From Moryella indoligenes (GTDB taxonomy: Bacteria; Bacillota; Clostridia; Lachnospirales; Lachnospiraceae), in assembly GCF_030812885.1 (NCBI RefSeq), contig NZ_JAUSTO010000005.1:62001-126000 (forward strand): a DNA stretch of 64,000 nucleotides. Direction: 5' to 3'. The position numbers were made by a program, and so were the translations under genes. How positions within the stretch are numbered: position 1 is the stretch's first letter; every line of letters begins with the position of its first letter. Shown one piece after another: positions 26,265-34,047 of this stretch. The notes below the pieces were generated by a model. It was not told the DNA's origin, made no database searches, and worked only from the letters and a program-made list of their open reading frames with translations.

Positions 26265-26416
26265 CATAAGTAAGGCGGCAGATGCGCCACAGCTTCTGGG
26301 CACACCCGCCGCACTACAGAATTTGCTTTTATTTGAGCAGAGCAGAATCAGCTCTCCCAACCTCTATGAACAGCAGATTGTGATTGTGTAAAGGTTTAGC
26401 TTATATCTGCTGTTGC
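26265..26416 (+). pseudogene. Junction repeat copy 2: tmcAL 3'-end fragment
   Basis: This is a partial second copy of the end of tmcAL. Translated in the tmcAL frame it reads ISKAADAPQLLGTPAAL, then continues to EQQIVIV and a stop, matching the intact C-terminus except for a 12-codon in-frame deletion. The deletion lies exactly between two GCCGCACT repeats in the full-length gene, which suggests slippage. No start region or upstream tmcAL sequence is present, so it cannot make TmcAL. Similarity continues past the stop into the end of the convergent DUF1667 gene. There is no transposase nearby. Confidence 0.85.
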
Positions 26417-26752
26417 TATTATATCAATACCCGTATTACAAATATCTGAAATTAATATCTCATGGCTACGAATCGGCAAATGCACTCTGCACTTACGAAT
26501 CTCCACCATACAATTCATCAACATTTCTTTTGGTAGTGGCTCTGAACTTCTTACAGGAATCAACGGAATTCTATCACTGTCAGTCCGAATTGTGGAAGTC
26601 AGTATGCGCACCGGATGAGAAAATTCTGTCGTTGCATACTGCTTCCCTCTGGCACAGCCATACCCTTCCATTGATATAATCTTTTCTCCCTCTCCTTCCA
26701 CTGCAATATGACAACCCAGTGGACATACTGTACAGATAATATCTTTTTTCAT
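26396..26752 (-). CDS. DUF1667 protein (iron-sulfur-like partner of glycerol-3-phosphate oxidation)
   Basis: This 118-aa DUF1667 protein has Cys7, Cys10, Cys14 and Cys33 (CTVCPLGC and YGCARG), a spacing like the N-terminal 4Fe-4S motif of molybdopterin oxidoreductases, followed by HPVRILTSTIRTD and the C-terminal NTGIDIIATADIS. The family is regularly encoded with a GlpA-like dehydrogenase and an FAD oxidoreductase, as here, and is thought to be an electron-transfer subunit; the role is not settled. It is the last gene of the glycerol operon, two bases after the FAD oxidoreductase stop. Its last codons lie in the junction repeat. Confidence 0.85.
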   Translation of the reverse strand: MKKDIICTVCPLGCHIAVEGEGEKIISMEGYGCARGKQYATTEFSHPVRILTSTIRTDSDRIPLIPVRSSEPLPKEMLMNCMVEIRKCRVHLPIRSHEILISDICNTGIDIIATADIS

Positions 26753-26754
26753 GC

Positions 26755-28020
26755 TTATCCAGCCTCCCTGACGATACTTATTTTGACAGTATCGTTTTCA
26801 ATTTCGCTCAAGTTCAGCTCAAGATGTTCCATCTCCCCCGGATTCACTCTCTGGCGTTTTTTAGAAGCCAAAAGCTTTGCTCCGGAATGCGCAACAATCT
26901 TCACTCCAAACTCCGGCTCCCGCACCCGGAAGTACAGGCTGACCTTTTCATTCTCTCCGCTTGCACTGAGACTCTGAGGACAAATATAGCGAACATTTTC
27001 ACCCGTTTCGCAGCGAATCTTTTTTTCCTCTTTTGGCAGTCTCCCCTGTACATAGCGTGCTGCATATTGCCCGGCTCTGATACTCTCCTCACTTACATTA
27101 TCTGCCAGATCATTGACATGCACTACATTACCGCAGGCAAAGACCCGCTCTGCCGAGGTCTGCATATACTGATTCACTTCGGGTCCATTTGTAACTGGAT
27201 TGATCTGGATTCCTGCGGTTCTGGTCAGCTCATTCTCCGGAATCAATCCTACAGAAAGTAGCAAAGTATCGCAGGCAATATATTTTTCCGTCTCCGGAAT
27301 CGGCTTCTTATCCTCCCCCACTGCGGCATAATATATCCCTTCCACTCTCTGATAACCTTCAATCTTTGTGATTGTATGAGATAAATAGAGCGGAATACCA
27401 AAATCATCCAGACACTGCACCTTATTGCGCGTAAGTCCCGCCAAATAATCCATTAACTCAATGACCGCCAGTACCTCTGCCCCCTCGAGCGTCATACGGC
27501 GAGCCATAATCATTCCGATATCCCCTGAACCAAGTATCACAATCTTCCTGCCTACCATCTCATTCTGGCGGTTTATCAACCTCTGGGCAGTTCCCGCTGT
27601 ATAAATGCCTGCGGGACGGGAGCCGGGGATCTGAATCATCGCTCTGGTTCTCTCCCGACAACCCATAGCAAGAACAATACTCCCCGCCTGCACCGTTGTT
27701 ATACCGTGCTCACGGCTTGTACACAGCACACAGCCGCTCTTTTCATTCACCTCGAGCACCATGGAATTCATCAGAAACTCTACACCGAGTTCCATGGCCT
27801 CTTTTGCAAATCTTCCGGCATACTCCGGTCCCGTCAGCTCTTCCTTGAAATATGTAAGTCCGAAGCCCGGGTGAATACACTGCTGCAAAATTCCACCTAT
27901 ACTTTCATCGCGCTCTATGATTAATACGCTTTTTGCGCCTTCTTTTTTGGCGGCGGCGGCAGCGGCGAGACCAGCAGGTCCAGCTCCGATTACCGCAACA
28001 TCGCATTTCAAATTATACAT
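26755..28020 (-). CDS. FAD/NAD(P)-dependent oxidoreductase of the glycerol-3-phosphate operon
   Basis: This 421-aa pyridine-nucleotide-disulfide-type flavoprotein has two Rossmann folds: FAD-binding GAGPAG near residue 12 and NAD(P)-binding GSGDIG near residue 168. IGGILQQCIHPGFGL and VLAMGCRERTR are typical of the subgroup that works beside GlpA-like dehydrogenases. A further FAD contact is VFACGNVVHV. It probably passes electrons from the GlpA-like subunit to NAD(P)+ or another acceptor together with the DUF1667 protein. The C-terminal 90 residues are less conserved. It follows the GlpA-like gene by 30 bases. It functionally resembles, but is not homologous along its length to, enteric GlpB. 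Confidence 0.88.
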   Translation of the reverse strand: MYNLKCDVAVIGAGPAGLAAAAAAKKEGAKSVLIIERDESIGGILQQCIHPGFGLTYFKEELTGPEYAGRFAKEAMELGVEFLMNSMVLEVNEKSGCVLCTSREHGITTVQAGSIVLAMGCRERTRAMIQIPGSRPAGIYTAGTAQRLINRQNEMVGRKIVILGSGDIGMIMARRMTLEGAEVLAVIELMDYLAGLTRNKVQCLDDFGIPLYLSHTITKIEGYQRVEGIYYAAVGEDKKPIPETEKYIACDTLLLSVGLIPENELTRTAGIQINPVTNGPEVNQYMQTSAERVFACGNVVHVNDLADNVSEESIRAGQYAARYVQGRLPKEEKKIRCETGENVRYICPQSLSASGENEKVSLYFRVREPEFGVKIVAHSGAKLLASKKRQRVNPGEMEHLELNLSEIENDTVKISIVREAG

Positions 28021-28050
28021 CTGCTTCCTCCGTTCAAGCTGCTTACGACC

Positions 28051-29487
28051 TTATTTGTTTTTGCCGACCACCATATTGGACCCCTTCAGGTTCTTATTGA
28101 CTTCCTCCACGGGAATCTTCCACTCCCGCGCGAGTATCTCTATCACCTTTGGGCCACAGAATCCGCCCTGACAGCGTCCCATTCCGGCTCTGACTCTGCG
28201 TTTTACCGCATCCACAGTTTTTGCCCCCAGCGGCCTGTGTATCGCATCTAGGATCTCTCCCTCCGTGATCGTCTCGCAGCGACAGATGACATTGCCGTAT
28301 AACGGATTTTCAAGAATCAGGGCTTCTTTCTGTTCTGTATTCAGCTCGTGAAAACGCGGGATCCCTCTTCTCGTCTTTTTAAAGTTATCTTTAAGTCTCA
28401 GTTCACATCCGATTTCCTTAAGCTTTTCTGTTGCATATTTCCCCATAGCGACACTAAGCGTAAGCCCGGTAGAACGCACACCGGAGAGATTCAAATAGCC
28501 CTTCAGATCATTGTAAACATCCACCTGCAAACCCTCGGGATTACGATTTGGACGAAGTCCGCTGTACTGTGTGACTGTATCACGCACATTGACCCGCGGA
28601 ATCATCTTTCTCACATCTTCATAAATACTCTCAAGCCCTTCTGTCGTTGTGGAGGCATCCAGCTTGTCCTGCAGATCCTCTGCAGTCGGTCCAACCAGCA
28701 TATTGCCATGTATTGTCGGTGTCATAAGCTTGCCTTTGGTTATCTTTGTCGGAATGGGAAGAACAATGTGATTTACCTTACAGCTGGTATTCTTATCAAG
28801 AATATAAAACTGTCCTCTTCGCGCGACAACTTTATAATCCGCCTTGCCAACCATGGCAGCAATCTCATCGCAGTACAACGCCGCTGCATTCACTATAAAG
28901 TCTGTCTCTATCACTCCGCCGCTCGTGACAACTTCCCGGACCGCCCCATCTCTGACCCGTATATCTGTAACTTTGGTATTTAGAAGAAAATTCACTCCAT
29001 TTTCATAGGCATTTTCTGCCAATGCCTGAACTAAGATAAATGGGTCAATGATACTCTCTCTCGGTATATACAACCCGCCGAGCACCTCCGGATTTAATTC
29101 CGGCTCACGTTCGAGCAGCTCCTCTCGAGACAGATATTCTACATCATACACGCGATTCAGAAAAGCCTTCTCCTTGATCGCCGGCAGCTGTGCAAACTGT
29201 TCTTCATTAAAAGCCGGAAGTATAGCACCAATACGCTTGAAAGGAACATCCAGATCCTTTGTCAGCTGATCATACATGGGATTTGCCGCGACCACCAGCT
29301 GAGACTCCAGCGTCCCGGGCTTTGCATCATAACCAGTATGAATAATTGCACTGTTCGACTTCGAAGCATTTCCTCCGATATCATCTCTCATATCTACGAC
29401 AGTGACTTTGACCCGATACTTGGAAAGCTCCCTGGCAATGGCGCACCCCACTGCTCCGGCGCCTATGATCACGACATCTGTCTTCAT
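28051..29487 (-). CDS. GlpA-like FAD-dependent glycerol-3-phosphate dehydrogenase with BFD [2Fe-2S] domain
   Basis: This 478-aa protein begins with a DAO-type FAD domain (VVIIGAGAVGCAIARELS, GAGAVG at 9-14) and ends with a BFD-like [2Fe-2S] domain whose four cysteines are at 402, 404, 439 and 444 (ICRCET and CQGGFC). This is the anaerobic GlpA architecture that oxidises sn-glycerol-3-phosphate to dihydroxyacetone phosphate. The ATG shares a base with the glpK stop, so it is coupled to glycerol kinase, whose product is its substrate. Related proteins are sometimes annotated as L-2-hydroxyglutarate oxidase; the glpK neighbour argues for glycerol-3-phosphate. Confidence 0.9.
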   Translation of the reverse strand: MKTDVVIIGAGAVGCAIARELSKYRVKVTVVDMRDDIGGNASKSNSAIIHTGYDAKPGTLESQLVVAANPMYDQLTKDLDVPFKRIGAILPAFNEEQFAQLPAIKEKAFLNRVYDVEYLSREELLEREPELNPEVLGGLYIPRESIIDPFILVQALAENAYENGVNFLLNTKVTDIRVRDGAVREVVTSGGVIETDFIVNAAALYCDEIAAMVGKADYKVVARRGQFYILDKNTSCKVNHIVLPIPTKITKGKLMTPTIHGNMLVGPTAEDLQDKLDASTTTEGLESIYEDVRKMIPRVNVRDTVTQYSGLRPNRNPEGLQVDVYNDLKGYLNLSGVRSTGLTLSVAMGKYATEKLKEIGCELRLKDNFKKTRRGIPRFHELNTEQKEALILENPLYGNVICRCETITEGEILDAIHRPLGAKTVDAVKRRVRAGMGRCQGGFCGPKVIEILAREWKIPVEEVNKNLKGSNMVVGKNK

Positions 29488-30998
29488 TATACTTCCTCCT
29501 TATCAGTCTCCGCCCAAGCCAAAGCTCTCTTTACTGCTCTGTGCCACTGGCGCATCAGCTCCTGACGTCTCTCCTCACTCATGTTTGGTTCAAAGCGCTT
29601 ATGCAGCTTCCATTTTCCAGACAGCTCATCAAAGCTGGAGAACTCATTGATTCCATAAGCAGCAAGGTACGCCGCTCCGAGTGCCGTCGTATCCGTAATC
29701 TCTGGAACCTCGACCGGAATCCCCAGTATATCTGCCTGGAACTGCATCAGAAAATCATTTGCCGTCGCCCCGCCATCGACACGCATTACTTCAACTTTAA
29801 TTCCTGAATCCTTTTCCATGACATCAAGATTGTCTTTCACCTGATAGGCAATGCTCTCAAGTGTGGCTCGCACGAGCTGCTCCCTTGTCGTTCCACCTGT
29901 TATTCCAACGATCGTTCCCCGTGCATACTGATCCCAGTGAGGAGCCGCAAGTCCTGCAAATGCCGGCACAAAATATACACCTCCGGTATCTGGAACAGAT
30001 TTTGCGATTTCTTCCGTCTCCGCAGCGTGAGCAATAATCTTAAGTTTATCCCTGAGCCACTGTACAGCTGCACCTGCAATATAAATATCTGCATCCAGGG
30101 CATAATCGAGCTTTCCTCCGTTCAGCCCCCACGCAATTGCTGTATTCAGTCCATTCTTTGAATAGACCAGCTGATCCCCCGTATTCATATACATAAAACT
30201 TCCTGTTCCGTACGTAGTCTTGATCATGCCTTTTTGAAAACAGGCCTGTCCAAACAATGCCGCCTGCTGATCTACTACAGATCCGGAAATTGGAATGGAG
30301 GCTCCAAAGAAATCCAATGGATCAGTATATCCATAAATATAAGCGCTGTCCTTTACCTCCGGAAGTATCTCTCTTGGAATTCCAGCCGCATCCAAAATCT
30401 CCTGATCCCACTCTCCGGTATGGATGTTAAACAGCATCGTCCTGGACGCTGTTGTCTGATCAGTTACAAAAACTTTTCCATGCGTAAGCTTCCATATCAT
30501 CCATGTATCCAGAGTTCCGGCCACCAGACGCCCCTGCGCCAACTTTTCTTGGACACCTGGCACGTGATCCAGAATCCACTTGATCTTTGTGGCACTGAAA
30601 TAGGCATCTATAACCAGCCCCGTCTTCTCACGTATCATGTCCTGATGCTTTTCAGCAAGCTTATCTGCTTCTGATGCAGTGCGACGATCCTGCCACACAA
30701 TTGCATTATACACCGGTATTCCGGAAATTTTATCCCAGAGCATCACTGTCTCACCCTGATTGTCAAGACCCATGCAGCTCAGCTCTTCGGCATGAATTCC
30801 GGCCTGCTGAACAGCCTGATCAATTGTATCCAGACAGCTCTTCCATATTTCCATGGGATCGTGCTCAACCCAGCCGGGTTGAGGATAGTACTGTGTATGT
30901 TCTTTATAACCACGCGCAACAGGATTCCAGCTCTCATCAAAAATCATTGCAGTCGTACCAGTAGTCCCCTGATCCAGGCCCAGATAATATTTTCCCAT
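29487..30998 (-). CDS. glpK: Glycerol kinase
   Basis: This 503-aa FGGY-family kinase phosphorylates glycerol to glycerol-3-phosphate. It opens with YYLGLDQGTTGTTAMIFD; also visible are GLDNQGETVMLWD, IVWQDRRTA, TYGTGSFMYMNTG (phosphate-binding), and LRVDGGATANDFLMQ (seen as VMRVDGGATANDF). Family features are strong enough that glycerol is the likely substrate, though FGGY kinases for other polyols are similar. It lies three bases after the EutH-family transporter gene and one base over the GlpA-like gene. Confidence 0.93.
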   Translation of the reverse strand: MGKYYLGLDQGTTGTTAMIFDESWNPVARGYKEHTQYYPQPGWVEHDPMEIWKSCLDTIDQAVQQAGIHAEELSCMGLDNQGETVMLWDKISGIPVYNAIVWQDRRTASEADKLAEKHQDMIREKTGLVIDAYFSATKIKWILDHVPGVQEKLAQGRLVAGTLDTWMIWKLTHGKVFVTDQTTASRTMLFNIHTGEWDQEILDAAGIPREILPEVKDSAYIYGYTDPLDFFGASIPISGSVVDQQAALFGQACFQKGMIKTTYGTGSFMYMNTGDQLVYSKNGLNTAIAWGLNGGKLDYALDADIYIAGAAVQWLRDKLKIIAHAAETEEIAKSVPDTGGVYFVPAFAGLAAPHWDQYARGTIVGITGGTTREQLVRATLESIAYQVKDNLDVMEKDSGIKVEVMRVDGGATANDFLMQFQADILGIPVEVPEITDTTALGAAYLAAYGINEFSSFDELSGKWKLHKRFEPNMSEERRQELMRQWHRAVKRALAWAETDKEEV

Positions 30999-31001
30999 AG
31001 T

Positions 31002-32081
31002 TCATGCCTCCTTCATATTTTTTGTCATAATAAATCCCAGAGCTATCGCTGCGACACCCGCAGATAACTTGCCTGCCACAACAGGTGTGATCATGCCAGG
31101 CTGAACGCCCGCCGTAAATCCAAGGTGATCGCCCAGCGCTGCCGTTGCAGGAACCAACCATGCAGTATTAATAATAATCCCTCGTTTTTTCATATCTTTC
31201 ATCATAGTATATACGGGAACTGAATTTGCCAGAGTAAACACAAGACCAGCTGCACTCGTCGCATCCATTCCCAATTTCTGCCCAATGGCATTTAAAGGTT
31301 TATCCAAAACCTTTGTGAGAATTGTAAGCACAGGAAAAGTTCCGAGCAGAACAATTCCAATTCCAGCCACAATCTCCATTCCTTCCATAATCGGCGCCAT
31401 CCCCGGAATGATTACCATTCCAGTTATAAACTCAAAGGCAGCACAGGCTAAACCCACATAAATTACAATCGTAATCAGTTGGCCAAAAATTGTACATCCC
31501 TTGATCATTTTTTCTGGAATCAGCTTTAATCCGAGTGCAAGCAGTGCAGAAAGAACAAGTACTGGAAGCGTATTCATAATAAGCATATGTAATTGAAATC
31601 CAGCAATCAAACCACCGATCAGACACCCAATCGGAATGGTTATAAGACCAATCAGCAGTCCATTGGAAAAGTATTCCCTGTCTTCCTTTTCAATCAGTCC
31701 CAAACCAACCGGAATAGAAAAAACCAATGTGCACCCCAGCATTGAAGCAACAATATTTCCGGCAAAGAGACCCGCCTCCTCACTCTGGGCAAGTTCCATT
31801 GCCAATGTATACCCTCCCATATCGTTCGCCAGTATTGATCCAAACAAAGCCGGATCGGCACCAAATGTGCGAAACAGCGGAACAATGACGGGACCTAAAG
31901 CAGAAGAAATTACAGGTGCAAGACATACAATTCCGACCATCCCCAGTGCTAAAGATCCAATTGCCTGAAAGCCTTCATCAAATTTATCTCCGAGTTTCAG
32001 GTGATTACCGCTGATTTTATCTGCGGCTCCGATTAGTATTCCAATCGCCATTACCCACATCAAAATTCGATCAAAAGACAT
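31002..32081 (-). CDS. eutH: EutH-family transporter
   Basis: This 359-aa integral membrane protein of the EutH family has about ten hydrophobic segments. EutH is known as an ethanolamine permease in eut operons. The N-terminal ILMWVMAIGILIGAADKI and the middle SILANDMGGYTLAMELA are typical. The start ATG at 32081 is fixed by AAAGGAG upstream; the frame is open for 23 more codons without support. No other eut gene is present. It is the first gene of a glycerol operon, three bases before glpK, where a GlpF facilitator or transporter would be expected. The inference is that it imports glycerol or a glycerol-like amino alcohol. Confidence 0.88.
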   Translation of the reverse strand: MSFDRILMWVMAIGILIGAADKISGNHLKLGDKFDEGFQAIGSLALGMVGIVCLAPVISSALGPVIVPLFRTFGADPALFGSILANDMGGYTLAMELAQSEEAGLFAGNIVASMLGCTLVFSIPVGLGLIEKEDREYFSNGLLIGLITIPIGCLIGGLIAGFQLHMLIMNTLPVLVLSALLALGLKLIPEKMIKGCTIFGQLITIVIYVGLACAAFEFITGMVIIPGMAPIMEGMEIVAGIGIVLLGTFPVLTILTKVLDKPLNAIGQKLGMDATSAAGLVFTLANSVPVYTMMKDMKKRGIIINTAWLVPATAALGDHLGFTAGVQPGMITPVVAGKLSAGVAAIALGFIMTKNMKEA

Positions 32082-32142
32082 GCCTCTTCTCCTTTCTGTC
32101 ACTCTTAAGGTATTTTTAAACTGTATTATCTGTATACGTATC

Positions 32143-32170
32143 ATTATCACACATTTGTTTTTTGTGCAAA
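32143..32170 (-). promoter_or_regulatory. Predicted promoter of the eutH-glpK operon
   Basis: On the minus strand TTTGCA and GATAAT are separated by 16 bases, and a TG dinucleotide one base before the -10 makes it an extended -10 type. It lies about 60 bases upstream of the eutH start in a very AT-rich gap. Confidence 0.4.
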
Positions 32171-32223
32171 TCCACTATCCCGGATTTTTTTAGGCATTTT
32201 TACTATTTTTTTGCAAATAAAAA

Positions 32224-32258
32224 TGTGGGTATAAATATTATTCACAATTTATCCCACA
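32224..32258 (-). promoter_or_regulatory. Inverted repeat upstream of the eutH promoter, possible DeoR-type operator
   Basis: The arms TGTGGG-T-ATAAAT and ATTTATCCCACA are inverted around a short AT-rich centre; the left arm has one extra T. It lies 54 bases upstream of the predicted -35 and between the regulator gene and eutH. Its position suits binding by the adjacent DeoR-family protein. Confidence 0.4.
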
Positions 32259-32322
32259 TCCATATTTTTGAATTTATATAAAATCCTATATTTTATACTA
32301 TCCTTAAGCCTTCAAAAAGCAC

Positions 32323-33078
32323 TCAGGCAATGACCGTTTCCACTCCACGCTCCCTGAGACGCTTTAATATCTGCTTGTCTGCCCGCTCGTCCGTAATCAA
32401 TATATCTATCTTTTCAGGAAGGCAAACCTGATTCAGCGCACGCTGTCCCACCTTAGAATAATCTGCAAGTGCTATGATCTCCTTGCTGTGGCTTACACAG
32501 TGCCGTCTTAAATTGCACTCCTCAATATGAAAATCCATCACTCCCATACGCTCATCAAGTCCCGCCACACCCAAAAACAATTTATCTGCCAACAGGAGAT
32601 CCACATGATCCTCTGCCATAAATCCAGAGGTCGACCCCTCCCCTCTTCTCACCTTGCCTCCCAGCAGATAAAGCTGAACCTTCTCCTCATCCATGAGCTC
32701 CTGAGCGAATTTGATCGAGTTTGTAAATACTGTAATGCTTTTCCCCCTCAAAAACTTCGCCATCTGCAAGGTTGTAGTGCCAATATCAATGATGATCGTA
32801 TCCCCATCTTTTACCAGCTCTGCCGCCTTTTTTCCTATCATAATTTTCTGTTCATAGTTTTTAATTTCTCGATAAGAATAGTCCGGTTCTATCCCGCTCG
32901 CTACATTTAAGACTGCACCGCCATGTACCCTGCGCACAATCTGTTCCTTCTCCAGCTGCTCCAGATCTCTGCGTATCGTCTCCATGGAGACCTGAAACTT
33001 TTCCGCAAGCTCATTTGCCTTTACGATTCTGTTTTCTGTCACTAAATGTATAATCTGATCCTTACGTGCAATCTTCAT
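32323..33078 (-). CDS. DeoR/GlpR-family transcriptional regulator
   Basis: This 251-aa repressor has an N-terminal DeoR helix-turn-helix (about 19-50: ANELAEKFQVSMETIRRD, then the wing RRVHGGAV) and a C-terminal sugar-phosphate-sensing domain (IIDIGTTTLQMAKFL, NSIKFAQELM, LLGGKVRRGEG). The family senses phosphorylated intermediates, and GlpR in other bacteria responds to glycerol or glycerol-3-phosphate. It lies upstream of eutH-glpK on the same strand, 240 bases away, so control of that operon is the best guess. A TTGCAA/TATAAA pair upstream is a weak promoter candidate. Confidence 0.88.
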   Translation of the reverse strand: MKIARKDQIIHLVTENRIVKANELAEKFQVSMETIRRDLEQLEKEQIVRRVHGGAVLNVASGIEPDYSYREIKNYEQKIMIGKKAAELVKDGDTIIIDIGTTTLQMAKFLRGKSITVFTNSIKFAQELMDEEKVQLYLLGGKVRRGEGSTSGFMAEDHVDLLLADKLFLGVAGLDERMGVMDFHIEECNLRRHCVSHSKEIIALADYSKVGQRALNQVCLPEKIDILITDERADKQILKRLRERGVETVIA

Positions 33079-33272
33079 TATGATCTTCCCATCAGTTAGT
33101 AGCCTTTAATCATCTTTTTCAACTCACTCTCCACATATATTTTTATATATTTTTAACGAAAATTGCAAGTATATATATAAATTTATAGAATTAATTGCAT
33201 TCGGAACAATAGCCCACATCTTACAATCAGGCATATATAAATAAATATTCAAAACACACAGCCTCTGCTCCC

Positions 33273-33301
33273 TTGAAGCTCCTGCCCTCAGATGATATAC
33301 T
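33273..33301 (+). promoter_or_regulatory. Predicted SigA promoter of the ABC exporter operon
   Basis: TTGAAG and TATACT are separated by 17 bases and lie 37 bases before the ATP-binding subunit start. The same hexamer pair with identical spacing precedes tRNA-Leu at 46144-46172. Confidence 0.6.
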
Positions 33302-33337
33302 CATAATAGCTATGGCTAACCACTATCTGGAGGTGCT

Positions 33338-34042
33338 ATGAACACAGTACTCTGTGCGGAGAATATCACCAAGGACTATATGCTCGGCGAGCTGTGCGTC
33401 CATGCGCTGCGCGGAGTCTCCTTCACAGTGGAAGAAAAGGAGCTCATCGTCATACTGGGCCCCTCCGGCTCCGGCAAGAGCACCATGATGAATATACTCG
33501 GAGGCATCGAGACTGCCAGCTCCGGTACACTCCGCTATCAGGGAAGGCCTGTAGACTGGAGCGACCAGCCATCGCTCTCCCACTACCGCAGAAAGCATAT
33601 CGGCTTTGTCTTTCAGTTCTATAACCTGCTCCCCGGACTCACGGCACTGGAGAATATCGAACTCGCGGCCGAGCTCAGTGAGACGCCGCTGAGCCCCGCC
33701 GAGCTGCTTTCCGAGGTCGGACTCGCAGACCGCGCACACCACTTCCCCAGTCGCCTATCCGGCGGAGAGCAGCAGCGAATCGCCATCGCAAGGGCCCTCT
33801 GCAAGAACCCTGATCTCCTGCTCTGTGACGAGCCGACCGGCGCACTCGACTCCAAAACCGGCGTTCAGGTGCTGCGGCTGATTCACAGCTTCTGCAGAAA
33901 ATACGGAAAGCCGGTTGTACTGATCACACACAATGCAAATATCGCTAAAATCGCAGATCGCATCTTCTACTTCAAGGACGGAATGCTGGAGCGCATCGAA
34001 AAAAATGAGACGCCGCTCTCCCCGGATGCGGTCGACTGGTAG
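33338..34042 (+). CDS. ABC transporter ATP-binding protein (MacB/LolD/FtsE-like)
   Basis: This 234-aa ATPase has Walker A GPSGSGKST, Q-loop VFQFYNLL, signature LSGGEQQR, Walker B LLLCDEPTGALD and switch ITHN. These features, especially EPTGALD and the NLLPGLTALENIELA segment, place it in the MacB/LolD/YknY group that pairs with FtsX-like permeases. GGAGG lies four bases before the ATG. It is first of three genes (ATPase, FtsX-type permease, HlyD-type adaptor) which together form a mechanotransmission-type exporter, typically for peptides, antimicrobials or lipoprotein-like substrates. Confidence 0.93.
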   Translation: MNTVLCAENITKDYMLGELCVHALRGVSFTVEEKELIVILGPSGSGKSTMMNILGGIETASSGTLRYQGRPVDWSDQPSLSHYRRKHIGFVFQFYNLLPGLTALENIELAAELSETPLSPAELLSEVGLADRAHHFPSRLSGGEQQRIAIARALCKNPDLLLCDEPTGALDSKTGVQVLRLIHSFCRKYGKPVVLITHNANIAKIADRIFYFKDGMLERIEKNETPLSPDAVDW

Positions 34043-34047
34043 ATGCT

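Noticed and set aside
26152..26420. Insertion-sequence scar at the second tmcAL junction
   Set aside because: No terminal inverted repeats or transposase trace is present; the sequence is explained as a gene-junction copy.
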